From the NCBI GenBank assembly GCA_023846275.1, contig CM043870.1, positions 8,565,527 to 8,629,526 of the forward strand: a stretch of 64,000 bases of DNA, in the 5' to 3' direction. Numbering within the stretch: the stretch's first letter is position 1; every line of letters begins with the position of its first letter. Both the position numbers and the translations under genes were made by a program. Positions 34,795 through 47,060 of this stretch are shown piece after piece. Below the pieces are notes generated by a model. It was given only the letters and a program-made list of their open reading frames with translations. It did not search any database and was not told the origin of the DNA. This DNA is from Vanilla planifolia (Eukaryota; Streptophyta; Magnoliopsida; Asparagales; Orchidaceae).

Positions 34795-35125
34795 ATTTCT
34801 ACAACCATGGATGTGGAGTGTCACATCATGTGGTAAGGGACTCTAGTGTGGTTGTGTATCACTTGCTTGTTAAGAAGAACAACCATGAATATAGAGTGCC
34901 AGATCATGAGGTAAGAGGCTTCATTTTAGCTGAGTTTCTTATTAAAGACATTCCATTAAGTTGAGGAATGTGTTGAATATATGATGTGGATGAGTGCCAT
35001 TAGAATATTCTATTGATTGGGGAATGTACCAAATTATGTGGTGTATATGAGTGTCATAAGGAGTTTCTACTAATTAAGGGATGTACCAAATTATTTGGTG
35101 TGGTTGATTGCCACTAGCTTACTTT
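34795..35125 (+). repeat. Tandem repeats of about 79 bp (x2) and 57 bp (x3)
   Basis: CAACCATGGATGTGGAGTG at about 34801 and CAACCATGAATATAGAGTG at about 34880 form a pair. GGAATGTGTTGAATATATGA (34965), GGAATGTACCAAATTATGTG (35021) and GGGATGTACCAAATTATTTG (35078) form a triple. Both sets share a GGATGTG...GTGTCA-type core. Confidence 0.7.
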
Positions 35126-36000
35126 AGGCATCTCAAGAAATAATGGATGTGTTTGAGCAGATGGTGGTAGAGTGTCTCATTGATATTAAAGACTCCAAGA
35201 TACCTATAAGGCTAGACCAAGTGCTTGGACTTCCCTATTGGAGTGTGTTTGATTATGTGATGAAACTGGAGTGTCAAACCTTGTGTTATTATGTTTGGGT
35301 GGTCTTGGAGATAGTACCAAATCTCTAGTAGAACTCTAAGCATATTAGTTGATGTATTGCATGATTATGATTATAATTTTTATTATGATATAGATTTGAG
35401 ATGTTCTTGATGGATATTACATAGATAAAACTCTTGGAGTTATGTCTTAAGGCTAGTGATTGATATGATACTTTGGAAATAATTTGATTAGGTAGTTGAG
35501 ATAATCTTATTTGATATACCTTTTACTGTATGTTTATTTTATATTATAATTTGAAGATTCCCTATTGAGCTTCAACTCACTTAACCTTATTTCACATGCA
35601 AGCTAAAAGAGTTAGGATCTTGCTTAAGAGTGAGAGATTGGGTTTGTCATATGGAGCATCTAGCTATTAATCAATTATATTTGCATCTTTTACTTTTGAA
35701 ATTATAATGTTTTATCATTATGACTTTGATATTGTACTTTAATAAACATAGGGTTGTATCAAAGTTTATTTTTAGACTTGAATATTGATATCTTTTTTAT
35801 TGTTTCTTTTATGTTATTATGGACTTTTGAATATCTTTTAGTTATGATACTTCATTGCATCATATATGGATTATATTATAGGTTTATATGTTTCTTTGGT
35901 ACCATGGACACACTAGTTGGTAAAGTATATGGTTCAATTTGGGTGGCACATCACGATCCTAATGATGGTTTCTATTGGCTAATTTATTTCATAAGGAAAG
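34950..36000 (+). repeat. Probable Gypsy LTR (worn)
   Basis: 35560-35690 (GAAGATTCCCTATTGAGCTTC..., ...AAAGAGTTAGGATCTTGC...) parallels 56905-57020 (GAGGATTTTTTATTGGGCTT..., ...AAGGAGTTAGTATCTAATAC...) in the same orientation. The latter leads to an LTR-like end at 57515. The pattern of an open stretch followed by CTCA...CACATGCAAG resembles the R-U5 part of chromovirus LTRs. Limits are uncertain. The 35143-35328 and 35754-36020 open stretches are within it and match no protein. Confidence 0.4.
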
Positions 36001-36399
36001 TTTTACATATCCTTGATTGATCCAATTTATTGTTTTAACTAGAGCCTATTTGATTCAGTTACTATAGATAAAGTAGAAGGGTCTTATTTATTTCTATTAG
36101 CTAATTCAATCTCATGGAGTGAGATGCCCTTATCTGATCAGATGAGGTGTTAGTAAGTGATGACGCAAAAATGTTGTATCTAGATTCAAAATGCATCACT
36201 TTTGTTCAATTTTATCGTGGGTGATTTCATTTAAGAATAATGTAATCCATCACTAAATAGTCACGATACATTTGCAACATTCTTTCTCATTACAAAATAT
36301 GAAGAGTGTCGTAACTTGTAAATGTGTCATTACCAAATTGAAATGTTGTAAAAATTCAATTTGGTGGGATGTGCCTTTGCGATTATATGATTGCATTGA

Positions 36400-36850
36400 C
36401 ATTGAGTTCTTTGAGTGTACTTGTCTAATACTAAGATGGGAGACAAAATTGTAGTATGAAGGTGTATAGAAATGAACTGTGCAAGCCTTCAAAAAGTGCA
36501 CTTGTTCGATGTGATATCGAGGGGGGAGGAAACATTGTCTTGTCATGATGATATATAAATGTGAATAATAAGATTTATGAATAGGATGTATCAATTTGAT
36601 GTTGTTACTAAAAGTTTCATTACAACATGATGATACCCCTTTTTACAAATTAACAACAGGTGATGGGTACACTTGTCCAATTCAATAAATGGAATTGATC
36701 ATAGATGTGAGATGAGCAATGTCTTGATTGAGTTAGTGTACGTGACCAAACTTTGGGGAAGTATTTAGGTGGCCATGTAATTGTTTTGTTATTGTGAACA
36801 TTTAGCATACTTGGCCAATGTTGAAGTAGAATGCATCATCATGGAATGAA
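36400..36850 (-). repeat. About 80-bp minisatellite in the 3' region of the minus LINE
   Basis: GTACTTGTC-like anchors on plus lie at about 36416, 36496, 36585 (weak), 36666, 36736 and 36804. On minus the units contain GAACAAGTGCAC, GGACAAGTGTAC and GCCAAGTATGC words matching the 31390-31630 array (GAACAAGTACACTC). The open frames 36253-36594 and 36272-36454 arise from it. Confidence 0.65.
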
Positions 36851-37149
36851 GTTGTGACATTATGAATAGTAGATGTTTTGCATAGTATGAAGATGATTAT
36901 AGTATTGTACAAAAAGTTCACACACGATGAAAATATCCAATTTTTTTGCATCATGCAAGAGCTAATCCTCTTCTCTAGTAGAATAATTATTTCCTTATTT
37001 CCATTAGTGAGATAATAAAGTAGTTATCTTAGTTGTATTAGCTTATTGAATGTTTAAACTATTGGTAAAGGTAAACCATACTTTACTTATTTTATAATAA
37101 CTCATAAATGCATGATACATTGAATCATCATTTGGATAATTTAAGCATT

Positions 37150-40040
37150 TTGAAGCCATCTATATGTTAGGCTTTCTTAAAGTCTAAAAAAATGGAAACA
37201 ATTTGTGGAAAATTCTCCATATCAAAATAGAAAGTCTTTGCTAGCATTTTGAATTCAAAACTTTTTGCATGGATTTTAATGTTAGGCCTTCGCATTTGAT
37301 AACTTCCCAAGGCTAGCAAATGTTGAAGTTTCCATTAGTCATGAGAGTCCAATATTTATTTTTCATAAAGTTGAAAGTTCTTGTATAATTCAAGGCCATA
37401 TCTTTTGTCTTTTCCATACTTTTCCATGTGTCAAATATGCTGCATTTTTTACCTGATGTAATTTATTTTACTTTTGTGTGGCTTGTCCATGATGAGTTGT
37501 TTGAGAGAAGCTTCTAATTGAGTTTTGCTTAAAATGCTGACATTACTTCCTCATATTTGTTTAGACCTAAGCCATTCTCTCAATAGGTAGGTTGAATTTC
37601 TCCAAATTGATTTATAGGTTGAATTTCTCCAAATTGATTTATTGGTTCTTGTGATTTCTCTTTGAATCAACCTATATATAACTATTCATGCTCTTCTCAG
37701 TATGAATAAGTTTATCTCTTGTAGTCAACAACTTTTCTTCTAACCTATCACTTTCTTTTTAAGTTTACTAATCATGTATTGAAAATAAGCTATTTTGTTT
37801 CTACCAAAGAAGAAAAGACAACCCAAATAGGTTATGGGGAGCTTGGTTCTTTGCAAATCGAGCTTTAGTTTGATTCTTCAAGCTTGCCCTGAATTCATTT
37901 TATTGCTACTAATGAATTTTCTTTTGTGTTGGTTGATGTGTAGGCATGATGTCCTTTGAAAATTTATAAAAAAATTGTGAATATTGAAAAGTGATTTTAA
38001 GTCTGCTCAACTAAAGATTATTATCTGATTTACAAAACCAAAGTAAGATATAATTGGGAAAGATCTATGTTCAGCTTAGTGTAGAACTTTTTTTGATTGA
38101 AGAGCATGTTCAATCCCAATAAAAAATTTCTATAAAATAGTGTGAAAAGTGAGGGTGAGATTGGATTAGCTTGCTTTAGCCCTAGGGTGACTTGAAATTA
38201 ATCATTTGGATTGCCATTGATTATGATAGAAGTCTAGATACTACATAGGATATTCTTGATCACCCTAATAAACTTATCTACAAAGTTGAATTTGGTGAGA
38301 ACCTTGCACATGATTGCCAATGATAGATAATCAAAAGCAATATTTAATGCTCTAATCAATTCCTATGTTTGTAGAATATTATCCATGATCTCTCTTTCTT
38401 TAGGAAATCCAACTTGGTTTGAGGAGATAAGAAGAGGAAGCTTTTTTCTTAAATTTATACAACTAGTATTTAGAGAGTAGTTTTTCAATAAAATTATACA
38501 CGTAAATTGTCCTTAAATCATTAAAAGTTTATAAGTCCACATTTTTAAGAATTGGAATAAGATTGATCCTAGAGATTCCTTTAGAGATTTGAGACCCTAC
38601 TAGCCTAGCTGCATCTCAAACATCCTTTGTAATTGTATCTTAGTAATGTGTTAAACATTTATCGTTAAACCTATCAAGTCTTAGGGTGTTGTGGTGTCCT
38701 ATCTAAAATATGATTTCTTTAATTTTCTCCATTGAGATTTCCTTCATGAAAAACTTATTATCTATTTTTGTTTCCAAAGGGGGGATGATGCTAAGCATAA
38801 TATCTTTATCATTTAGTTTAGAAGATGATAAAATTTTTTTAAAATACTAAATTATGGTTTCTATTATTTTATCTTCTTATTTTACCCAAATACTATTAGA
38901 TTCTTTTATCTTGCAAATAGTTAATTTAGAAAGTTTTTCTTTTACCTTTGCATGAGAGAATTTTTTGTTATTTTTCTTTTCTTTTAGGCATTTGATAACA
39001 ACCTTTTGATGCCAATAGTCTTCTTCTTTTGCAAGAGCATCTAAGAGAATTTCATGAGCCTTAGTTAGCTAATTGCTATTTTCTTCATTTTAACTCACTT
39101 CAAATTGAATTTCTTTAAGTTAGACTAGTTCTTTTGGTGACTTAATTGTGTCAAATATGTTTTTCAAACTTTGTTTTGTTCCATTCCTTGAGGCAAGCCT
39201 TCAACCATTTTAACTTAAAAGAGCTTTCATTCCATAACAAGTAACTGATAATGTCCAATTTCTTTCCATAGTTTGTAGAAAAGAGTGGTGCTTCAACCAC
39301 ATGTTTTAAAACTTGAATTATTTGGGGTAGGTGATGAATCTCTTGAAAAATATAGAAACAATAAAGCATGACCTAAACTTGTTTTTCAAAGATGTTGAAT
39401 TGTAGTCTCAAGAAGTTGATCAATTTATTCTTGATCTGTCAAGTCTTTTCTAGACCCATCTCCCTTTCCTTTAATTATACTAAGTAAAAGGATTGCTTGA
39501 GAATGGACTTTTTATGAGTCTACATTGATTAATATAGTCTTAAAATTATTGAATTGCTTCCAATTTAGGAGTGGATTGCCTCTTGTACTCATTCAAAGAT
39601 GCAATTATATTAAAATTACTTTCAACTAGTCATGACATATTGGAAATCTTAGCAATTTGGATGAGGCAATGCTGAAGAGGTCTTCTTTTGATGATTGAAC
39701 TTTTTGAATAGATTAATATGGAATTAGCAAAATTGTTCTAGTCTTGATATTTGATCAAAAGATGCATAAACTACTTTTGTTCAACATGATGCAGCAAGAA
39801 AATTCTTTTTCCCAAAAAATCCATATCATATTTGATTTGTTTCCTTCATAATGTTCACATTCTAGGCTTTTAACAAGTTGAAACACTCTTTTATTTGTGT
39901 GCCATGGGTTTCATTTAGGAATTAGGGAAATTTTCTTCAATTTAATAAAATTTTTTAGTCCATTTATTGAACTCTTATTCACTACTCCCTTTCCCTTTAT
40001 GTTACATATAAGGATGTTAGTCATTTGTGCCTACATCTTT
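37150..40040 (-). pseudogene. LINE endonuclease-RT remnant
   Basis: The endonuclease starts near 40030 on minus (MTNILICNIKGKG). KLKWLKACLKEWNKTKFEKH lies near 39215-39155, inside a 72-codon open stretch (39369-39151). RT pieces run near 38410-38160: QVGFPKEREIMDNIL, AIMCKVLTKFNFVDKFI, TSIIINGNPND and LGLKQANPISP, the last two equivalent to the NGSP...GLRQGDPLSP block. Stops interrupt throughout. Confidence 0.75.
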
Positions 40041-40399
40041 TGTAATTTGGATGGGTTGAGAACTTCTGAATTCCATTAGGACTGCTTGATTTTTCTTAAA
40101 CCTCCTCTTTGTTTTTTTTCTTGGTCCATTTACTCAAGATAGAAGTGAAGTCTTTCTTATTATATTGGAATAAGCTCAACCCCATGGCTTTTTCTCGATG
40201 TTCTTTGTTGAAATTTGTTAGTGATTGGACATCATACTGATGATAAGATTTATTCTATGATGCTTTAGAATCTAAACCAAAGCCTCTTGTTTGCTTTCAT
40301 TATGAGATTTCCTTAATATGCAAATATCATATGTGATCTGATTGGAAGGAATATTTGGATCAATAGCTTGCATCAAAGCCTTATTTGATGAACTAAAAA

Positions 40400-41620
40400 A
40401 TTAATTTGCTTTTACCACTTTTATTAATATTTTTTTATAATTTTTGGAAGAAGATAGACATTAGATTCCAAGATCAATTGCTTTATTTGTAAAGACACTT
40501 CTGGAGCTTATTTGTTTGAATGTGGTTGTCCTTCACCTACAATACCAACTTATCATCGAACATTGTATTAGGAGGATTTTCATTTTGGGAGATCTGGTGA
40601 AAATCTTCTACTTATTTGGTATTGGTTGTGGGTTTGTTGCAGTTTTATTGTGCTTGCAATGAAGTATGTGCTGACCTTGCTTTCAACAACCTTGATAATA
40701 GCTAAGAAGATTATTATATTGGCTTATTTTGTTAAAATCTATTGTTGCTACTTGTTTTTTAAAGATCCTTATTTTAATAATAAATCCTTCATGAAATTTA
40801 CCTTTATGTAAGCCCTTACAACATCAGAGCAAGTTAAATTTGTTATCACTACAACCACTTTGAGAGTGGTTCCAATTATAGATTTTAAATAATAGAGAGC
40901 TACTTTGTTGAATAAATGGATTAAAAGATGCTCCATTAGAACCCATATTAATACCAAAGAATTTTTGAAGTTTAGATGGAAGTTAAGGAGCCATTTGAAT
41001 ACTCTTATTTGGAACTCCATTATGTTCTAGGAACTATGAAACCAAAAGAATAATTAGTCTTCCTCCCTCATGAATTAGAATAGAATGTGTCAATAGTCTA
41101 GAAATCCCACTAAACATGAGCTCAAAATTTTGATTTTGTTGAAGCTCACATGATTCATCTTCATATTCACCAATCCTTGGGAGAATTTTCCAATTAGATT
41201 AAACATACAGGAAGCTACCATTTTTACAATCTCATCTTCTTTAAAGAGCACCTCAAGCTCACCTTTGGTGATGATATGAGGCTTAACTGAAATTATAGAA
41301 TCCATTGATTCACCCAAAATCTCTACAAAAGATTTATTGTGGGTATGAGACCCTTGGGACCTGTCATTATCGAAAGGCTATTTTATAGATTATGAGGCAT
41401 AGAAGTAGGAGAGAAAACAAGTAATTGATGAGATGCAAGCTTATTTTACTTTGTCTAGGAAGTGAATAAAACTTGTTCTTTGCAATGTCATAGTTAGCCA
41501 TTTTCTCTTTCAAAATTGCCACCCATCTTTCAAAATCACCCTTCTCCCTTTGCTTCAATATTGCAACTTCTAATTTGAATGTCAAGCTTGTGGCGTGAAA
41601 GGTGGCTAGCAAAGTGTATT
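40400..41620 (-). pseudogene. LINE ORF1 remnant (DUF4283-type)
   Basis: Three open pieces follow each other on minus: 41612-41367 (KEKMANYDIAKNKFYSLPRQ near its middle), 41317-41090 (SCMFNLIGKFSQGLVNMK, the usual N-terminal block), and 41020-40769 (RVFKWLLNFHLNFKNSLVLI, then ATANLTRPS-like ITNLTCSDVVRAYIKVNFMK). In that order they reconstitute the N-terminal domain of plant L1 ORF1 gag-like proteins. Frameshifts separate them. Confidence 0.7.
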
Positions 41621-41699
41621 AATTGTTGCATGGATTTTGTTGCATTCAGAGATTTGAAAAAAATTGATATTAAAAAGTTGGATGTGACATAAGCTCAAA

Positions 41700-43160
41700 A
41701 AGAAACAAACTTATACATATTAGATTTGTCGATTTAATGACTATTATGCAATTATGATATTATTAATTTTTTTATTAAGATATATTGACATGATTATTAT
41801 AATGAAAGTATTAGATTATAATATAACATGTTTATATTTTAGCTTAAATGTTTAGATATGACTTTATCTATTAAAATTTGTTATGATTATTAGCATAAAT
41901 GTTATCATCCATGATGATATTTGGATATTTATGTAATTGATTCCTATGGATATATATGTCAATTGACTTATCATAAGATTATAAGAACATAAAAGGGAAA
42001 GAATGATAACTGGTAAAGGAATGAAAGAGAGAGAGAAAAAGGAATAATATATGAAATGATATTTCTCTAATAAATCTTATGATTTACATTAGTTATGATG
42101 ATGCTATAATATGATATATGATATGACATATGATGATATTTCTTTTCTTATGATACTATACCCTAACTTACATATGATATGGTTTATCACCATGATTATA
42201 TAAGGCATGACACTCAAGGTTCTATGACAATGCTGAGATATGATATTACATTAGATATTATGATATCACATTATTTGTTGTTATCACTTTATGTAGGGCT
42301 TGGAAAGTGTGGTTTAAGATCATATTAAGATATAATTTGTAACTAATACTTTTTGGTGGGCTTGACATATATGGGCTAGAATCTATATTGAGCTATATTA
42401 TCCATTGTAATTGATTATATATGCCTATGAATAGATGTCTATGGCTAAATGATATAATATGATGAGATGAGCTATAAGACTCAAATACATGATATCATAT
42501 ATTTTATATGAGATGTGATATGTTATGTAGTTGAGATAATAATTTGTAACACTCGACTAGCTATTCAAGAATGATAGAAGAGTTAGGAGAAGGTACATAC
42601 AACAGAGTCCAATGCTTTTCAAGAAGGATAGAAAGACTAGAAGAACATCTAAAGTATGAAGAATAGATGGATAAATAAGTTCCACATCCACTACAAGAGA
42701 TACAATTCTAAGAAATATAATTAAACTCATAATCCTTGAAATGGTGAGACATATTTTTGAAAAAACCTAGGCTTGGATCTTAAGAAAACTCTATGGTTAA
42801 GCATGTTAGAGTGGGATACATTTTAGTATGGATGACAAAGAAAGAAAAGATCCTTAAAAAAGTCAAAACTAGATTGGATTGAGATAATGCCTTATCATGG
42901 AAGGTTAGCATATTACAATATGATACTAAAGCCAACCTCCTCTTGTCTGATGTGGTTCAAGGATAAAATAAGAGAAAGCTCAGGAGCATATAACACACAA
43001 CTAGCTACTTGAGATAAAAAAAGGACCAGGAGAACATCAAAAGTATGAGAGCCAAAGCTACCTAAGAAAAATGAAAGTACCAAGAGAATTTGTAAAGCAT
43101 TAAGAGAAGAATAATGAATAAAATTGGCTATAGGAGAAAAGGTCCTGAGTGATATAAGTC
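41700..43160. other. AT-rich stretch, possible LTR fragments
   Basis: ATGATATG-type low-complexity sequence dominates 41750-42540. At about 42547 TGTAACACTCGACTAGC resembles the start of a Gypsy LTR, but no partner was found. Two loosely repeated segments (AGGAGAACATC..AAGTATGAG near 42630 and 43030) lie between it and the Copia LTR at about 43163. No genes seen. Confidence 0.4.
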
Positions 43161-44269
43161 TTTATTGTATCATTGAGCTTGATGTTCACAAAACTAAGCT
43201 CATGTTGTCCAATGGATGTTTGAGTCATTGTGAAGTTGCCACAAGAGTTAGTAGATGCAATAAATGATGGTTTTAAGCAAGGTACGTATACCTTGGAATT
43301 GAATGAAGCCTGAAGAACTTTGCTCCTGGATTGACTCAACTTTTAGAATTTGGAGCCTAATGTCAAGGCCTTTGTAGCATGGTTAAACACCACACAGTTG
43401 ATCATTTGCTACAATTATAATGGTTAGAATGTCAAACCTTTTTTTTTTGCAAAGTGTCACTTAGGATCCTTTTCATGCATGCATTCTTGTAAAATCTTGT
43501 CCTTGAGTTATAATCTATTTAGAGAGCATCAGAACATGAGTCATATTAATATAAATATTATTAGATGCAAATAAAGTGTTTAAAGTGAAGAAATCATTTT
43601 TAAATAAGCATTATGCTTGACCACCTTATGGTTGTACAATAAAATGACAATTATCATACATGAATGATTTACTTTATGACATATATTCTAAGCAAAACTT
43701 GAATATATATAGTCATTATATTATTTCATGTCCTCTTCCCATAGAGATGATAGCTTGTTAGGATAAGACTTAAATGAATAAACCTAGTCATACCACAAAT
43801 TAGTTGAATTCAATTTGAGTTAGTGGTTTGAGTTCTAAGCTTTATTGATTTTCATATTAATATCATAATTGTGTTGTACTTATATGATAGTTTTCTAATC
43901 TTTAGAACATAGGCAATGAACTAGGTAAAGGAAACAACTTTTAAATTTATGGGATTTCTTTTTTCATCCTTGTATTATTCTTGAATAAGGGTGATAAATT
44001 GTATATAATGATTAAATAAAACTCAAGAGAACAAACCTTCTTATAATGTGCTTTGTCTCAAGACATTGAAATAAGAATTTACCATTTATTAACTTGTTAC
44101 GAGATAATGTAGAAACTAGATAGATTGTATGATGATAAATAGTCTTAAATCCATGTTGATGTTAAGAAGGAGAAGAAGAGGTAAAAGAAGGAGTAGAGAA
44201 GGAAGAAGCTAACTAAATACTCTTTAAAGAAAAATCTTAAACATAAATATATATCAAGTACGTCTTGCT

Positions 44270-45080
44270 CAAATGATATTCTTTTTTGAATCATGTAATA
44301 TTTTTTTATTATTTTGAGGAGCTAGATCAAGAGCACAAAAACAATTGATCAATAACTTTGTTCCTTTTAAGAAATCTTATGCAAAGCAAGAACATAAAAT
44401 GATTGAGTTGCAAAAGGAATGTGATACTCCTAAAGATAAAGCATTTCTTTGAATAAACAAAAGCAAATGCATATTTCTAATGTTTCATGTTTTCAAGCAT
44501 CAAATTGAAAATGTGAATCAAAATTGTTCATTCATACTTCATCTGTAGTTTTTTTGAAAAAGAAAATGATGTATTCAAAAGAGAAAATTGTGACATGAAA
44601 ATGAAGTTAAAGGTATTTTCCTTTCTTGAAATTTAATAGAATAAAATAAAGGTAAATTTTGTTGACTCTAATTCGCAGGCATCATATCATGCTCCATTAC
44701 ACAATGATGTGAAAAGAAATCATGTTCACATGCATGCACCTTCAAATCAAAATTTTCTTATAAAATTCTATGTTAATGCTATTACAAAACTAGCCATATT
44801 TTTGTTGATCACCTTTTTAGGAGATCCATAAGTTTTAAGGCAAACATATATGCTTGGTTTCCTAAGGGTAGTTCACTATTCACTAGATTTGAAAAATCAT
44901 CTTAGCCACAATCTATCACCACTTGTGAAACTGAGATGGTTTGAGTTCCAAAGATTAGAGCTTGGGGAGTTGTGTAAGTGTGTCTTCATAATAAGGACCT
45001 ACAGAAAAAAAATCTTGGATATGAGATTTGCTTATAACTCACTTGACAAAATTGATATTTATAAGAAAATATGATCTTTA
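44270..45080 (+). pseudogene. Possible Copia gag C-terminal scraps
   Basis: Lysine/asparagine-rich coiled-coil-like translation at 44300-44640 is followed by VNFVDSNSQASYHAPLHNDV near 44660-44720 and FRRSISFKANIYAWFPKG near 44815-44870, which recalls the knuckle-to-protease linker of SIRE-type gag. The open stretch 44850-45074 covers the last piece. The identification is weak. Confidence 0.3.
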
Positions 45081-46799
45081 ACTTAATAAAATAATAATAT
45101 TATTAACAAATGTTGAAAGGTAAGCTAAATCAATAGAGTATTTTCATATGTAGTAATAATGATAAAGAGAATGTCTCACATGAATTGATAATGGAACACT
45201 TAAATCAAGGTAAGTCTCACTTAGATAAGTTGATGGGAAGTGAATTATATTAAAGAATATAATGAAATCAAGATCAAACCATCTCTAAATCAAGTGTTTA
45301 TGTCAAGGTTTCTTATAAATAAGAAAAGTGAATCAGACAACTTAAGAAACATAAGATGAAGACATTCATATAGGTTTCACACTCACTTTGTACCAATATA
45401 AAAATTGTTCCCTCTAAGTATAAGGATTGAAGTATTATACTATTTGTACATTAGAAGCTATTACATCATATAATTTTGATGGATCTTCATCTACTAGATC
45501 TATAAAAAAAATGTCCGCCAACAATATATGATAGTATCATAGACCATCATGATCTGTCTAAGAGAAAGCAACATTGTTGTTGGATCATATGAATAGAATA
45601 TCTTATTTGTAAGCTATAATGAAAACAATAAAAAAATACCCTCTAAGCTATAATGAAACCAAGAAGGTGAATCATTGTAATGGTAACCTTTGGCAATCCA
45701 TGGTATGATTAGCTCTAAACATCTTTTGATTGCCAAAAGATTTAATGATACTTAATTTGGTGTGGGTTGACTTCATCACTTGTCACATTTCACATTCGCA
45801 TGATTGAGTTCCTAACTCAGGTAATCTTTGTTGAGCTCGATGGATTCTTTGCATATAGTTTAGGCTTAAATGAATAAATGTCACTGTAATCTTTTAGGAG
45901 GACTTAATCTATCTTCATGAATAAATAACTTGGACTGAGAAATTAGATCTAAAAAAATCTTGAGCATTAGTAATTTTGAAATTGATGAATCTCTATTTAG
46001 AAATAAAGCTAATATGGAATTGTTCAAATAGATAAAGGACTATGATTTGAATGTTTCAAAGCTTATAACTATTGAATTAGATTTTAAACCAAATAACCCA
46101 ATCTTATATTATTTTTCTAGATCCAATTTGAGTGAGGACTTACTAATCATGCATTCTTTTACAAAGAAGATGATTAAATACTTCTATTTTAATATGTGGA
46201 TTATCGAGAGTTTTGTTGTAGCCAAATCATACATATGTCAAATTGACATGTAAATCACAAAATTTGATCTTATTGGCTTCTTCAATATCCCTATCTCAAT
46301 TTTGATTATCTAGCTTAATCATGAAAATCCTTCTTTTGACTAGATGGAAGTGAATAACATCATATACAATTCATCTAAGAACGACCACCTAATGAGCTTA
46401 TTTGTTTCAACACTTCTCAGGATGCACAATCATGTCGAAGGGTGGTGATTAAAGGTGTATCACTTTCTAGTTATCACTTGCCATCTAATATTTCTTAAAG
46501 GGTGAATCCTTTGACAAGTAGAAATGGTAATCAGACTGATGAAGAAAACATTTGCAATAAGAAATCCAAACTATAAGAAAAAATAAATCTTTTCTTAAGG
46601 ACAAATAATTGCTTTTATTATTATCTATAAGTAAAAGATTAGGCTTGAATCTAAGAATCATTTAGATTATGGATATGAAAAGAATGTAATAGTTGTGCAA
46701 ACAAATTTTACACAAGATTGTGAAGCTCAAACACAAGAGGATCAGCTAGCTAATGAGTTGTATGAATCATCTAGACATTTTGTATAATGGCTTCTTAAC

Positions 46800-47060
46800 A
46801 TGAACCAAACGAACTTTCTACTTCTTGAGTTGGAGCTTCTACTTCAATAGCTTCAAGTGATTTTCTGTTATTAAGGATAAATACTTTGGAGTCTCACAAC
46901 GATTTGAGAGATTTGAAGCACAATTCATTATCCATTAAAGCAAAAGTCATAGCTAATTTGAGCTTCTTTGCAGCTCAATTTTTTCTTTAATTAGCAAAAT
47001 AGGAAATTCATCTCAAAAGGATTGAGAAAAACATTTCTAATTTGTGCTGTAATAGCTGCA
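46800..47060 (+). pseudogene. Possible env-region coiled-coil scrap of SIRE-like element
   Basis: The translation reads SDFLLLRINTLESHNDLRD, then SFFAAQFFL and LKRIEKNISNL. This arrangement is familiar from the extra reading frame after pol in SIRE/Maximus elements. It sits about 800 bases before the 3' LTR, where that frame belongs. Stops are present. Confidence 0.35.

Larger units (their letters stand above)
36260..41690 (-). mobile_element. L1-type LINE, decayed, minus strand
   Basis: Read on minus from 41690: ORF1 with a DUF4283-type region, endonuclease from about 40030, RT to about 37800, zf-RVT-like part to about 37150, then the tandem-repeat 3' region to about 36260. It is related to the plus-strand LINE at 26870-31750; for example GCAAAAAAATTGGATATTTTC at about 36945 on minus against GGAAAAAAATTGGATAACTTC at 31120. 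All frames are broken. Confidence 0.75.

Noticed and set aside
36253..36594. 113-codon minus-strand frame
   Set aside because: Lies within the LINE 3' minisatellite; no protein similarity, and the related array does not preserve it.
31390..36850. CRISPR-like or other spaced repeats
   Set aside because: The repeats are head-to-tail minisatellites with no unique spacers, in a plant nuclear context.
42547..43160. TGTAACACTCGACTAGC start considered as the LTR of another Gypsy element
   Set aside because: No matching second copy, target duplication or coding partner could be found; kept only as a possible fragment.
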